DNA of 64,000 nt from Lunularia cruciata. Lineage: Eukaryota > Streptophyta > Marchantiopsida > Lunulariales > Lunulariaceae. Location of the stretch: assembly GCA_948567375.1 (NCBI GenBank), contig OX419757.1, positions 16,816,974 through 16,880,973 of the forward strand. The letters run 5' to 3'. Position numbers and translations under genes: made by a program. Positions 1-11,453 of this stretch are shown here, in pieces (position 1 is the first letter of the stretch; each line of letters starts with the position of its first letter). The notes beneath the pieces are model-generated. The model was given only the letters and a program-made list of their open reading frames with translations. It did no database searches and was not told the origin of the DNA.

Positions 1-242
1 TTTCCCCAAAGCCAAACACCTAGGAATAATACCAAGTCAACACACTAAAATCCAAAATAGTGGTGCTCATCTTTTCTACTTCCTCTAAAGTAAGGTCCCA
101 TCTATCTTAGCTATGACTAACTTTAGCTAACCATGACTAATATAGAACCATCCTTTATCTCTATATAAATAATATCTCTTAAGTACTTGTAATACCAAGC
201 TAAATATCACAATACCACACACATGCACAAATTGGTGTTACA
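1..242 (-). mobile_element. Family A LTR, 5' (U3) part, cut by the window edge
   Basis: Reverse-strand piece of the roughly 690-bp family A LTR. Read on the minus strand, the sequence beginning TGTAACACC at 242 matches the starts of the LTRs at 14992 and 22884. It abuts the family B LTR remnant at 243, so it looks inserted into B1. The rest lies left of the window, so solo LTR or full element cannot be decided. Confidence 0.85.
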
Positions 243-2807
243 GATCCAATCTCTACTTCTTCTTCGGCTTTCAAACCCAAACCTGAAGTAATTTTACTTC
301 CTACTACTCTGTCCTCGGGTTTCATAACTCCTACATCCTCTACCGGATCTAACAATTCTCTTTCCTGATCTGAAATTTCACTAGTGGGTAATCTATCTAA
401 CTCCTTATCTGCTGACCCATTCTTCTCTAATATCTCCATCGCTAACTCCAAAGTCATCTATACCTCTACTTCATCTACTTCGGGTTTGGCTGTGACATCC
501 TTCCGAAGTTTCTCTATCTCTAATTTCACTAAGTCTAATCTAATTGTGATATTATCTTCCACTTCTAATATCTTCCTATCTACCCGAGTTCTTAGACTGA
601 TCAACAAGGCATTCAAATCTCTATCTTTTGCCTATCTTCTCCTCGTCTCCTGCACCAACAACTTCAACTCGTGCAGCGTCATCTCTTCAATCCGAATGCT
701 GGCCTCTGTACTTAGCATCACGTTCATTTTGAGGACAATCTCCTTCAGTGGCTCCAATCGCATCTTCCTTTCTCGTTCATGATCTGCAAGCCAATCCTCC
801 ATGTACATCACCAACTCCGCTTTGAACTTGGCTTTCACCGTTTCTTTCTCCTTCTCCTTCTGCTCAATCTTCTCCTCCTGATTACGAAGTAACTCTCGTA
901 ATCTCTCCTCTTCTCTATATTGCATTGCCAACTCCCTTTGCCAGAGTTGCTTCTTCTCCTCTACACTCTCCATCATTGTATCAAGCTCTTGTTCCTTCAC
1001 TGCTACCCTCGCCATAGCATGGATAATTTCTAATCTTGAATCAACAAACTGTTGCTTCAAGATCTCATACTCTGCTACTTGTCTTTCCCTCGCTATGTCA
1101 CTCTTCTTAACAAGATACATTACCTCTCTCTTCAAGTCTTCAATTACTTGATTCTTCACTACTGACTTCCCTTGCAGTACTTCCCTTTCCTCCTCACCTC
1201 GGGTTATAATCGCCTTCAACTCCAAGTTCTCTTCTTCTAATCTTGACAACACTTGCAGAATAGTCTTCACCTCTGGACATGTCGACTGCATCTCCTTCTT
1301 CTTGTGCTCCAACTTCACCAGCAATGGACACACAATCTCCTGCAAGTACTCCACTCCATTACTCGCAACTACTTCCTCCTGGGTAGCAATCTCCCTTCTC
1401 ACTTCTTGTTCTCCCTATACTCGCCTTCGTCTTTGCAGTCTTTGTATCGGAATCGACACCTCACTTCCTGAGCTAGCATTCACTTCTTCCTTCACCTTAC
1501 TTGGACCCGCTTCACACTTCGCCTTGCATCTTGAACAAACTACCCTCTGAGTTGCGATCTTCTTCTCTTTGGGCTTAGGTATCTCATCCTCCAACTTTGT
1601 ATTGTCTTTTGGCTCGAGCTCCACTTGAACTTCTTCTTCTTCCTCCACAACAACTGGTACCGACATCATTTCTCCACCTTCATTGCTGTCGCTACTTGTA
1701 TCCCCACTTTGCAGCATTAGCTCTGGTTCCTCCTTGCATTCCAAGTCTTCAGACTTGCACTCGGCTTCACCTTCTGAGTCTTCATCTTCTGACGCGATCA
1801 CCACCATGCCTCTCCTCGGGTTTCCTCTCTTGGTCTTCCGAGGTCGTGTCTTGTCTTTGGCTTTGCCCTGCCGACTTTGCTTCTTTGTCTTTGGAGTACT
1901 CACTTCTATTTCCATGCTCTTCCCCATCTTTGCGTAGTACTCAAAGTGCTTCGGATTTGAAGGATATACTATTGCACCTCTGCGTCGACTTCTCTTCTCA
2001 AGTCGGGATGGAAGTGCGATACCATTTGATTTTGCTCCGCCAAGTTGAGCAAATTCAACCCAAGGTAAAAATGTGCTGCAAATGGCATGATGTAATGTGG
2101 AGGCAACTTATCCCACAGATTCCACAGCATTTGTCGTGTCCTACCATGGAAGCACCTTGCCTAGTTGATTGGTTCTCCTGCAAACAACTTATGGAAGAAC
2201 AGTGCTTGGTGTTTCATCACATAAGTCGTTCTCTCCGGCTTCAAGATTACCATGAGATCACTAAACCCTAAACCCTCTCTTCACTGGATCCTTGTAACTC
2301 TCAACCTTGTATCCGTTCTTCATTCTCTTCGAAGAGAATGTGTCTCTCACTTCTTGAGTTTCTTTTGCTACTTCTCCCTTACCCAAGAAGGTGGTACCCT
2401 GCTCCCATGCCTGCTTCTCTCCCAAGCACTAATCTCCAATCCGACTCCGTCCAGTGAGCCGGATTTCCTCTCTTCCCCTCTTCCTCGGGGCCATCGAGAT
2501 ACTTGCTCTTGATAATCTCGGTCATAAAACCTGGAAAACTGACATTCCAATTCCATGCCAAGAACATGATCCAAAGTCGGCTCAAGACTTCAATTCTTGC
2601 AATCATGTCTAACCTCTGAATTGCATGATTCCTAATTGTGAATTTGGAGTTCTTCTTTCCTCCTCCTATCTCTCCTCCTTTCTCATTGTCTCTCGGTTTC
2701 ACTCTCTCAACTTCTCGCTTACACACTAGCGCATCTTCAACTCTATTTCCCTTTCCATGATCACCTGCAAGATGACTTCTCAATGGCAAAGGAAAATTGC
2801 TTGACAT
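200..2807 (-). pseudogene. B1 U3-encoded ORF remnants (plant-transposon-like domain plus coiled coil)
   Basis: Three reading-frame blocks lie in the same order as in B2. Block 2379-2807 shares the LAWNWNVSFPGFMT segment of the N-terminal domain. Block 1415-1927 is a charged Glu/Lys/Arg-rich region. Block 632-1402 is a long coiled coil (heptad-like Glu/Lys/Leu sequence, with LEEENLELK and QRELAMQYREEERLRELL). A short acidic C-terminal tail is at 243-457; the frame then runs into the inserted LTR. No catalytic motif is visible. Broken, with several breaks. Confidence 0.65.
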
Positions 2808-3221
2808 TGCTTTGTTGTAAGCCCGATTTTTATAGAGTTGCGCTTTCTTCGTCTCTCTTCAATTTGAGTTTCTACCGAGAAATCACACCTCTTGCATGCG
2901 CTTGTCACCGTCAATCGTACTTCACGCCTATGGGCCGCTAGTTTTGAACGGTCCCTTCTTGAATTTATCGCCTTGACAAAAGGTTGTTAGACTGTCTTTG
3001 CCTCGGGTTGAGCTCCACCTGATACAAAGACTCCTTACTTTGCTTTGTATGCTGATAGGGCATTTTTGAGTACTTTGCCTTATGACCCAAAGTCACTTTA
3101 CTTTGGGTTTCATCCCGAAGACTCTTTTCTTTGCCTTCTTTGGCCATACAGGCACAATTTGACTTCTCTATACACTTCTTCTCCTTTATTTTGAACAAAA
3201 ACAAAAAATGTGTGCACCACA
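243..3221 (-). mobile_element. B1: giant family B LTR remnant
   Basis: Minus-strand copy of the ORF-bearing family B LTR. Its minus-strand start (TGTGGTGCACAC at 3221) matches the LTR starts of B2, B3 and B4. It runs through the same coding blocks as B2 and is cut at 242/243 by a family A LTR, so its non-coding 3' tail is not in the window. At its other end it abuts a family C gag fragment, suggesting insertion into family C. It is a broken fossil with several breaks, and most CG-rich positions seen in B2 have decayed, so it looks older than B2. Confidence 0.8.
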
Positions 3222-4498
3222 CCAACTCCACAAATACTCCTCTAGGCTCTAGAGCACATACTGCACTCCTAGTCACTATGGCGGAGACATCTACCTATGC
3301 TGCTCCACATATGAAATCCAAAGCATCTCTATCACTAACATATGAGGTGGAAGCCTCAACACCCAAATCTGATCTCCTCTAAGCTATGGCCATGCTAGCC
3401 AATCTCTACTCCAATTGCTCAATGCAAGAAGTCATGGCTGTATTGGAAGTAAGGGCAGGTACTACACCTCTACTAGGTGTGGATCCTCTACCACCACGTC
3501 CTCCATGGCCTAGAGCTCCTTTACTACCTGCCATAGCAGCCCTACCACTCTATAACTTTGGGTGTAGGTCAAAGCACCGGTCACTAATGTGCCAAATCTG
3601 TGGCAATATTCACATGCCTCTATGCTTTAACACCTATTTATGCATGTGTGTGGTTTTGTGATATTTAGCTTGGTGTTACAAATACTTGAGAGATATTATT
3701 TATATAGAGATAAAGGTTGGTTCTAAATTAGTCATGATTAGCTAAAGTTAGTCAAAGCTAAGATAGTGGGGACCTTACTTAAGAGGAAGTGGGAAAGATG
3801 AGCACCACTATTATGGATTCTAGTGTATTGACTTAGTATTATTCCTAAATGTTTGGCTTTGAGGAGAGAGTTGAGAACTCTTGGGCCCGCAAGCCTTTTT
3901 GTTTTGGATTCTTTTATAGTCCAAGGATAGCCCATGTGAAGGAATCCTTGACTTAGTGGTTGGGTCAAGATAAGATCACATGCTTAGTGGAATATGCCCA
4001 TGTGAATGGATATTCCTTTATACTTTTGGCTTTACTTAACTTTTAGCCTAGTAACTTGAGTGACTATAGTAAATAGTAACTTTAGTGTGTAACTATTTCA
4101 CAAGTATATAAACAAGGAGTGAGGAGGTACTCATCATCCTTTCATTTGCAACTATCTCTCTCATTGAGTTGTCTAGTGAGCAATGTCTTGAGTCTTGGAG
4201 AGTTAGCCTTGGAGGAGTATTATGGAGTTGGGGTTCCTTGCTTTCTTAGTCCATAGTGCGCTACCATAATAGCCATCAGAGGTTCATCTTGAGTGAGATA
4301 TAGGCCGGCTCATAGTGCTAGCTATCATACACCAGAGATATTAGGTCCACTGCCCTAAGGGCACTCTCTCCTACGATGAGGTCCACCACAAGTCCAACAA
4401 ACAACACCACCACTCATTGGCTCCTATTGACCCAAAAATGAAGGTAAGGGTCTAGCTATAGTAGGCCCTCCACTCGCTCTATAGGATTTAGACTGTCC
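3222..4498 (-). mobile_element. Family C gag fragment, interrupted by a solo LTR
   Basis: Two pieces (3222-3626 and 4315-4498) match the minus-strand gag of C2 at about 45773-46366, including the region encoding ALEPRGA and the zinc-knuckle segment. A family A solo LTR (3627-4314) separates them. The left end abuts B1 and the right end abuts the A1 LTR. It is a separate copy from C3, because C3 has its own gag at 26860-28870. It is a heavily decayed fossil with no open frame of note. Confidence 0.75.
3627..4314 (+). mobile_element. Family A solo LTR
   Basis: Complete LTR of about 688 bp, from a degraded TGTAACACC start to GCCGGCTCATA at the end. No primer site or internal region follows; family C gag resumes directly. 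Flanks ATGCT (3622-3626) and GTGCT (4315-4319) look like a 5-bp target-site duplication with one change. A solo LTR is the usual product of LTR-LTR recombination. Confidence 0.85.
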
Positions 4499-5445
4499 TA
4501 TAATACCTATTTGTGCATGTGTGTGGTATTGTGATATTTAGCTTGGTATTACAAGTACTTGAGAGATATTATTTATATAGAGATAAAGGATGGTTCTACA
4601 TTAGTCATGATTAGCTAAAGTTATTCATAGCTAAGATAGAGGGGACCTTACTTTAGAGGAAGTGGAAAAGATGAGCACCACTATTTTGGATTCTAGTGTG
4701 ACTTGGTATTGTTCCTAGGTGTTTGCCTTTGAGGAAAGAGTTGAGAACTCTTGGGCCCGCAAGCCTTTTTGGATTGTTCTATAGTCCAAGGATAGCCCAT
4801 GTGAAGGAATCCTTGACTTAGTGGTTCGGTCAAGATAAGATCACATGCTTAGGGTAATATGCCCATGTGAATGAATATTCTTTTCTACTTTTTGACTTTA
4901 CTTGAATTTTAGCCTAGTAACTTGAGTTATTATGCACACTGGGCTAGAAATTTTGAAAATTGATAGGGTAAATTGCTCCCGCAACTGCATGCTCTCTGGA
5001 AAATTTTACAAAGTCTGCCATTTCTTTAATTTTTAGTGAGTTATTCTGAAAATTTTCAAGAAAATGAAATGCATTATATAATACTTGCTGCTACAAAAAT
5101 TAGAGAGAGATCATTTTAGCGCATGGAGTTATGAGTTTTTGAAGTGAAGGGGGTGGTTTTTAGACCAAATCTGGAATATATGTGCTGAATAGAGAGGTGT
5201 CTAGGCCATATGGCTCAAATGAAAAGATCTGAAATTTTGTAGGGAAGGACGCTCTAGAGGTGTGATCAAGTGTGCTAAATTTCAGAGGATTGTGATGTAC
5301 TGGTTGGCAGATTTGAGTAACATTGTGAGGAAGGGTTAATTTTGCAGAGTGGTGATGTCATGCATGAGGAGTTTGAGAGCAACAAAAAGCATGTTTGAGT
5401 GTTTAGATTCATCTTGGGAACAAAGGAGGTCATCAAGAGTGGAAA

Positions 5446-5828
5446 TTGAGACTATGCAAGGTTCCCAACGGGTTTGAGGTGATTGTAGGGGTGGATTTGA
5501 GGAAAAGAGAGTTTACAATAGAATTTGAAGAGAGTGTTGAGAGGATCCAAAAACCTACGCCACTTGGAGGAAAGAGTGAGTCTAAGTGCTTTCTATGTGG
5601 AGAGAAGGGACATAAAGCAAGTTCATGTCCATTGACCTTTGAGAGCAAGAGATTGAGGGAAAGGTGAGGCTTACTTGACTTGGGTTTGCATGTTGGACCT
5701 TTCTCACCAAGATTGGGAGGGAGAAGATCTAAGACCAAAGAGTTGTGTGAGATTTGTAGAGTTGAAGGACTTCTAAAAGGCCATGAATGTAGTGGAGTAA
5801 AATCACTTTTGGAGACTTTGGTGAAGGA
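5446..5828 (+). pseudogene. A1 zinc-knuckle ORF upstream of gag
   Basis: Remnant of a small family A protein encoded ahead of gag. It has one CCHC knuckle (CFLCGEKGHKASSC, C-x2-C-x4-H-x4-C) followed by a second Cys/His cluster (ELCEICRVEGLLKGHEC). The same pair recurs in A3 (20880-21233, -) and A5 (63448-63864). The ORF is split by the B2 insertion; the rest continues at 9613-9690. Function is unknown. Nucleic-acid binding is likely from the knuckle. Extra ORFs before gag are known from Ogre-type Tat elements, but I cannot show homology to those. Confidence 0.6.
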
Positions 5829-6497
5829 TGTGACAACCCGGCAAATATCACTTTTGCGGTAATCGGGTAAGTAAAGTTCGTTCCCGTAGAGATACGAGTC
5901 AGAAATGTCCAAATATGAAGCAAAGTAACAATTTCAGTTCTTCTTGGTTGCGTCTTTAATCTCTCAAGTAGAAACCACACCCAGAAGAGAGTAACAAGCA
6001 CTGACTCGCAGTCTTGTCACAAATTAACACTCCTTAATCACAACTCCATCAAATCTTTCCAAACAATCTTGATTGTGATGATTCAGGCTCTCCCGAAAAC
6101 GGCACTTCACTGCAAAATGACTTTGCCTCAGAATTGTGTTCTACCCCTCCACTGAAGGCACAACTTCCTCGATTGAAATTGCTTCACATCAACTTCGCAC
6201 TGCACTCACAAATGCAGAATATTACCAACACTACAATTCCTCTCAGATCTGTCAAGGCATTGCTTTGATTGCACTTCACTCAGGATCAAACACACAGAAT
6301 GAAGATCAAGGCTGTGGAATCCAACATCCAACAAGCACTCTGACTTGCACTTCAAATTTCTCCAAACATTCACAAACACAATTGCAAAGTTGATACTCGG
6401 AATCAAGCTCAAGCGACGAGCACTACTTCACAGCACTTTGCTTTATCTATTCTCAGAAATAATGAGCACTGAACAACACTTTCATGCAAATGCCACT

Positions 6498-6505
6498 CTT
6501 AAATA
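6498..6505 (-). promoter_or_regulatory. TATA-like box of B2 LTR
   Basis: TATTTAAG on the minus strand, about 676 bp upstream of the LTR end. The same octamer sits about 678 bp from the LTR end in B3 (19224-19231) and B4 (56848-56855). This conserved place makes it the probable core promoter and puts the whole coding region upstream, in U3. Confidence 0.5.
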
Positions 6506-6622
6506 GTGAAGCAATCGACAGTTCTAACAACTATACCGTTTCTACATCAACTGTTCTAACCTGCAGTTCCGAAATGACAATGCACCTCTTCATATCTGCC
6601 CCTTCAAATCTCAAATCGGTTA

Positions 6623-7738
6623 CTAATCCGATCCAATGTCTACTTCTTCCTCGGCTTTCAAACCCGAACCCAAAGTAATCTTACTTCCTACTACTCTGTC
6701 CTCGGGTTTCACAACTCCTAAATCTTCTACCAGATCCAGCAATTCTCTTTCCTGATCTGAAATTGCACTAGTGGGTAATCCATCTAACTCTTCATCTTTC
6801 GACCCACTCTTCTCTACTGTCGCTGAGGGCAACTCCGAAGACATTTGGATCCCGATGTTATCTACGTCGAGTTTTGCTTTAACATCCTGCCGAAGTTTTG
6901 CTTTAACATCCTGCCGAAGCTTTTCTAACTCTATTCTTACTAAGTCTAATCTAATCGTGATATTGTCTTCTACTTCTAAGATCTTCCTATCTACACGAGT
7001 TCTCAATTTAATCAACAAGACATTCAAATCTGTATCTTTCACTTGCCTTCGCCTCGTCTCCTGCAGACGCGCTTCTTCAATTCGAACGCTGGCTTCTATA
7101 CTTAACATTGCGTTTACCCTGAGGACTATCTCCTGCAATGGCTCTAATCTTGTCTTCCTTTCTCGTTCCTGATCTGCAAGCCATTCCTCTCTGTACATCG
7201 CCAATTCTTCTTCGAATTTGGCCTTCACCGCGTCCCTCTCTTTCTCCTTCTGTGCAACCTTCTCTTCCTGATTACGAAGTAAGTCTCGTAATCTCTCTTC
7301 TTCTCCATATCTCGCAGCCAACTCTCGCTGCCAAAGTTGCTTCTTCTCCTCCATACTCTCCATCACTTGATCGAGCTCTTGATCCTTTGATGCTACTCTC
7401 GCCATAGCATGGATGAGCTCTACTCTTGAATCAGCAAACTGCTGCTTCAAGATTTCAAATTCAGCTACTTGTCTCTCCCTTACGACGTCACTCTTCCTCG
7501 CAAGATCCTCTCGATAGCTCACTTCTCTCTTTAGGTCTTCGATTACCTGACCTCTCTCCACTGCTTCCGCTTGCAATACTTCTCTCTCCCTCTCACCTCG
7601 GGTTATACTCTTCTTCAACTCCGAGTTTTCTTCTTCTAATCTCGATACCACCTGCAATACGGTCTTTACCTCTGGACAAGTCGACTGCATCTCCTTCTTC
7701 TTCTTCTCCAACTTCACCAACAGCGGGCAGACTACCAT
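6623..7738 (-). pseudogene. B2 U3 ORF block III: long coiled coil
   Basis: A 371-codon frame dominated by heptad-like Leu/Glu/Lys/Arg sequence (LVKLEKKKKEM, VSRLEEENSELK, MEEKKQLWQRELAARYGEEE), then a repeated KLRQDVKA unit near residue 280 and an acidic tail ending EEEVDIGSD. The same tail occurs in B3 (18781-19089) and B4 (55930-56727). The predicted product is an oligomerising structural protein. It ends just before the LTR's 0.8-kb non-coding tail. The family is unrecognised. Confidence 0.55.
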
Positions 7739-8311
7739 CTATAGGTAATCTACTCCATTACTGATACCTTCGTCCTTCCGCGGAGTAGTCTCTCTTCTTT
7801 CTTCGTGTTCTCCCGATTCTCGCCTTCTTCTCTGGAGTCTTCGTATCGGAATTGATGCCTCATTGCCCGAGCTTCCTTCTACCTCTTCCTTCACTCTACT
7901 TGGTCCCGCTTCACCCTTCGCCTTACGTCTCGAGCGAATTCCTCGCTGTACTGCGATCTTCTTCTCCTCGAGCACCGTTAATTCGTCTTCCAGCGCCGCA
8001 TTGTCTTCGGCTTTTACTTTGGCTTGAATTTCTTCTTCGTATTCTTCAGCCGCTAGTGCCGAGGTCATTTCTCCACCGTCTTCACTGTCACTGCTTGTAT
8101 CTCCACTCTGCAGTGTCAGCTCAGGTTCCTCCTCACGTTCCGAGTCCTCCGTCTTGAGCTTGGCTTCGCCTTCTGAGTCTTCATCTTCCGACTCAATCAC
8201 CACCATTCCTCGCCTCGGGTTATTTTTCTGCATCTTCCGAGGTTTCTTGTTTTCTTCAGCGTCTGCTTGCCAAGTTCTCTTCTTCGTCGGGGTACTTTCA
8301 ACAACCTCCAT
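7739..8311 (-). pseudogene. B2 U3 ORF block II: charged low-complexity region
   Basis: A 190-codon frame rich in Glu, Asp, Lys and Arg, with acidic runs (ESEDEDSEGEAKL, SDSEDGG) and basic clusters (RRLQRRRR near residue 155) that could act as nuclear localisation signals. It lies between the plant-transposon-like block and the coiled coil, in the same order in B1, B2 and B4. No enzyme motif. It was probably the linker of one long protein. Confidence 0.5.
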
Positions 8312-8353
8312 GTTCTTCCTTGTCTTCGCGTAGTAATCGTTTGCGCTCCGGAT

Positions 8354-9253
8354 TTAGAGAATGTATTGCTGCTCCTCCGCGTTGACTTCTCTTCTCAAAT
8401 CAGGATGGAAATGAGACCCCATTCGATTACGCTCAGCCACATTGAGCAGATTTAACCCGAGGTAAAAGTGGGCTGCAAATGGTACGATGTAGTGTGGAGG
8501 CGACTTATCTCGCAGATTCCACACCATTTGCCTCGTTCTTTTGTGAAAGCACCTTGCCCAATTTATCGGTTCTCCTGCAAATAACTTGTGAAAGAACACC
8601 GCTTGGTGTTTCATCACATAGGTAGTTCTCTCTGGCTTTAGGAGGGCCATTAGTGCACTCACAATTCCCCTCCTCACTGGGTCCTTATAACTCTCAACTT
8701 TATACCCATTCTTCGTCCTCTTCGACGAGAAGGCTTCTCTCACCTCCTGCGTTTCTTGAGCTATCTCTCCTTTCCCCAAGAACGTGGCTCCCTGCTCCAA
8801 GCCTGCCTCCTTCCCGAGTACGAGTCTCCAATCCGACTCTGTCCAGCGAGCCGGATTTCCTCTCTTCCCTTCTTCCTCGGGACCATCGAGACATTTACTC
8901 TCGATGATTTTTGTCATGAATCCTGGAAAACTTACGTTCCAATTCCATGCCAGAAAGGTGATCCGAAGTCGGCTCAAGACTTTGATCCTTGCTTCTACAT
9001 CTAATCTCCGAATTGCATGATTTCTCACTGCAAATTCGGAGTTCTTCTTCCCTCCTCCCATCTCTTTTGCTTTCTTTCGGTCTCTTGATTTCTCTCTCTC
9101 GACTTCTCCCTTACGCACTAACACGAGTCCAACACTATGTCCCTTTCCCCGATCACCTGCAAGACAACTCCTCAACGGCGAAGGAAAATTGCTCGACATT
9201 TCGTCGTTGCAGTTTTGATTTTTATAGAGTTGCACTTCTTCGTCTTCCGTCAC
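8354..9253 (-). pseudogene. B2 U3 ORF block I: PF20167-like plant transposon protein domain
   Basis: A 299-codon frame. After a Lys/Arg/Glu-rich N-terminus (about residues 1-80) comes a folded region: FLAWNWNVSFPGF near 125, RWTESDWRLVLG near 165, then KPERTTYVMKHQAVFFHKLF and a stretch ending FYLGLNLLNVAE near 275. The pattern of a short Trp-rich strand region, a helix ending in a LY/FF-type segment, and a helix rich in hydrophobic residues resembles the putative plant transposon protein domain (PF20167) that often accompanies plant gypsy elements. That assignment is from memory of the family pattern, not a search. No catalytic residues are evident. The role is unknown. Confidence 0.5.
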
Positions 9254-9918
9254 TTCGAGTTTCTACCAAGAAATCACACCTCCTGCATGCACCTGTCACT
9301 GTCGCCTCACCTTCGCGCGTATGAGCCGCCAATTTTGAAACGGCCCCTTCTTGAATTTCTCGCCCTGACGAAAGGTTGTTAGACTGTCTTTGCCTCGGGT
9401 TGAGCTCCCCCCGAGCCGAAGACAATTTACTTCGTATCGTATGCTGACACGGCATTTCAAAGTACTTCGCCTTATGACCCAAGGTCACTTTACTTCGGGT
9501 TTCACCCCGAAGACAGTTTTCTTCGTCTTCTTTGGCCAAACAGGCGCAATCCGACTTCTCTATACACTTCTTCTGCTTTATTTTGAAAAAAACAAAAAAT
9601 GTGGGCACCACAAAGGATCTTGGAGAGAGTCTTAGTACAGCTACAGAAATACTACCACCTTCATAAGCTAGTTCTCAAGATTAGGGATGGAGATAATCTT
9701 TCAACTTATGGATAAACTATCCATGAGGGTTTGATTAATATGCACTCTAGGATTTGATGTTGCTATAGAAATCTTGGAGTAACATGAACCTTTTGTGTTC
9801 CCTAGGGTGGATTACTCTCAAATGGTGTTAGTCATGTACATACTCTATTAGTTATAGAGTGAGAGAAAAGAAAAGAGGAAAAAAAGTTTGAGAGAAAGAA
9901 AGATAGTGAGAGGTTAAG

Positions 9919-10677
9919 ATGGGGAAACTTCCGGTTTTCTTTGGCAAGGATGGAGAAGATGTGGAGGCCTTTGTGAGAGACTTCAAGAGAGCTTGCATAA
10001 GAAACAATGAGAGGAGGAAGAATGAGTGGGCCTCATTATTACCAAATTTCTTTGAGGATGCAACACTTACATGGTATGAGTCAGAATACCAAAAAAGAGA
10101 GAGGAGAGATGGGGAAGAGGAGTCTTGGGAGACTTTGACTTCAGCACTCATTGAGAAATTTCTTCTTGATGAGAGTTATGAGAGATTGATGAGTGAGGTT
10201 ACCATTCTCAAGCAAGGAGATGGAGAGAAAGTGAGAGTCTATGTGGAAAGAGTGGAAAAGTTAGAGTCCAGATTTCACATAGTGTTGAGGAAGGGTGGGG
10301 ATGATGTGGAGACTACTATGATTGGAATAGGGGCCATGCTCACCAAGAATTTCTTGGGAGGGTTGAGACCACAAATTAGAAGCAAGGTGTGATATGAGAA
10401 ACCTTCTTCCAAAGTTGAAGCTATCAAAATCACAATTCGTATGGAGGAGAGTTTGGAAGGGGATGAGAGTGATTTGGTGGTGAAGGAGGTTGTGCATCCT
10501 CCTCAAGGCTACAAGTATGGTGGAAATTCTGATACTTTGGTGGCAAGTGTTGCACCACAAGTAGTAGTTGCTCCAATTCTTGCCATGGAGGAAGGGGTTA
10601 TGAGGGAGCCAATAGAGGGAAAGAATGAGGTAGTGAAACCCAAGTGGCTCCTAATCCAAAAAAAGGTAAGGGGATAA
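9919..10677 (+). pseudogene. gag: A1 gag
   Basis: Capsid-type Gag of family A. It starts MGKLPVFFGKDGEDVEAFV and contains the retrotransposon Gag core: a DAT-LTWYESE segment near residue 50 and a WETLTSALIEKF segment near 75. The downstream part (KYGGNSDTLVA) corresponds to the Gag C-terminus better seen in A2. The start codon follows a purine-rich leader with no upstream in-frame start. Broken; about two breaks. Confidence 0.8.
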
Positions 10678-11441
10678 CATCCATAGATGTGGTTGAGAGC
10701 AAGTATGAGAAGGGAGAGTGCTCAAACTCCAAGGGTCTTAATTTGGAGCTTTTGGCACAAGAGAAGAAGAGAGCTCATTTTGCAAAGGATGTTCACTCTT
10801 CTCAAGGATTTACTGCAAGCAAGGATACTCCTATGTCTACTAGGAGCACTTGCACCTCAACACCATCAACAACAAAGACTCCAAGGAAGAAGATGAGGAT
10901 GGAGGATTTCTTGATTTCAAAGCAACAATGGAACTACAATGTGTTGGAGGGTGTTGGTAGTCACAAGGCTAACATCACAATGGGCCAATTGATTGCTTTG
11001 AACCCTACCTTGAGAAAGGAGTTTAGAGATGGTTTGATTTCTACAAGGAGCAAGAGGAAGAAGAAGGCAAAAGCTCCAATATCAATGGGGGTGGTGGATG
11101 CCAAACAAACACCATGGGAGGCTTGTGAATATGCCTCTAAGATTGATGTGAGAGTGAATGGTCACAACATCAAGGATGCATTGGTTGATGGAGGATCAGC
11201 AGTAAATGCTTTGTCAGAAAGGTTGATGAAGAAGTTGGGTATGATACCCTCAAAACCTTCAACATTTGTGGTGAGCATGGAAAACAAGCAACAAGTTCGA
11301 CCAGTAGGGGTGATGGATAAAGTGGTAGTTTTAGTTATGGGAGTTCAAAATCTCATGACTTGCCATGTCTTGAAGGATTCAAGCTATGACTTACTACTTG
11401 GGAGGCCATGGTTGAGAGTAGCATGCACAATGGATAGATGA
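10644..11441 (+). pseudogene. A1 aspartic protease region
   Basis: A 265-codon frame. The C-terminal half holds a retropepsin: VNGHNIKDALVDGGSAVNAL carries the catalytic Asp in a D-G-G-S context (about residue 180), and YDLLLGRPWL near 250 is the conserved late strand. In the family this enzyme cleaves Gag-Pol inside the particle. The N-terminal half (Ser/Thr-rich, STCTSTPSTTKTP) is Gag-Pol linker. RT follows after a short gap. Confidence 0.8.
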
Positions 11442-11453
11442 CACAAAGGGTAC

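Larger units (their letters stand above)
5829..9612 (-). mobile_element. B2: complete giant solo LTR of family B
   Basis: A 3,784-bp unit read on the minus strand from TGTGGTGCCCAC (9612) to GGGTTGTCACA (5829). It is flanked by a perfect 5-bp duplication, AAGGA (5824-5828 and 9613-9617), inside the A1 zinc-knuckle ORF. The uninterrupted target is visible in A5 (GTGAAGGATCTTGG near 63791). B4 shows that this same unit is followed directly by a primer site and gag, so B2 is a whole LTR with U3 coding sequence. It is the best preserved B copy, with about two or three breaks in its coding part. Confidence 0.85.

Noticed and set aside
1597-2271. Plus-strand open frames rich in Leu/Ser/Pro/Cys across 384-3382, 6771-9635 and 54009-56777
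   Set aside because: They are antisense shadows of the Glu/Lys-rich U3 ORF; their composition is what complementing coiled-coil codons gives.
5829-9612. B2 as a non-autonomous DNA transposon or a host gene cluster on the minus strand
   Set aside because: Its ends are TG...CA with a 5-bp duplication, and B4 shows the same unit followed by a primer site and gag, so it is an LTR.
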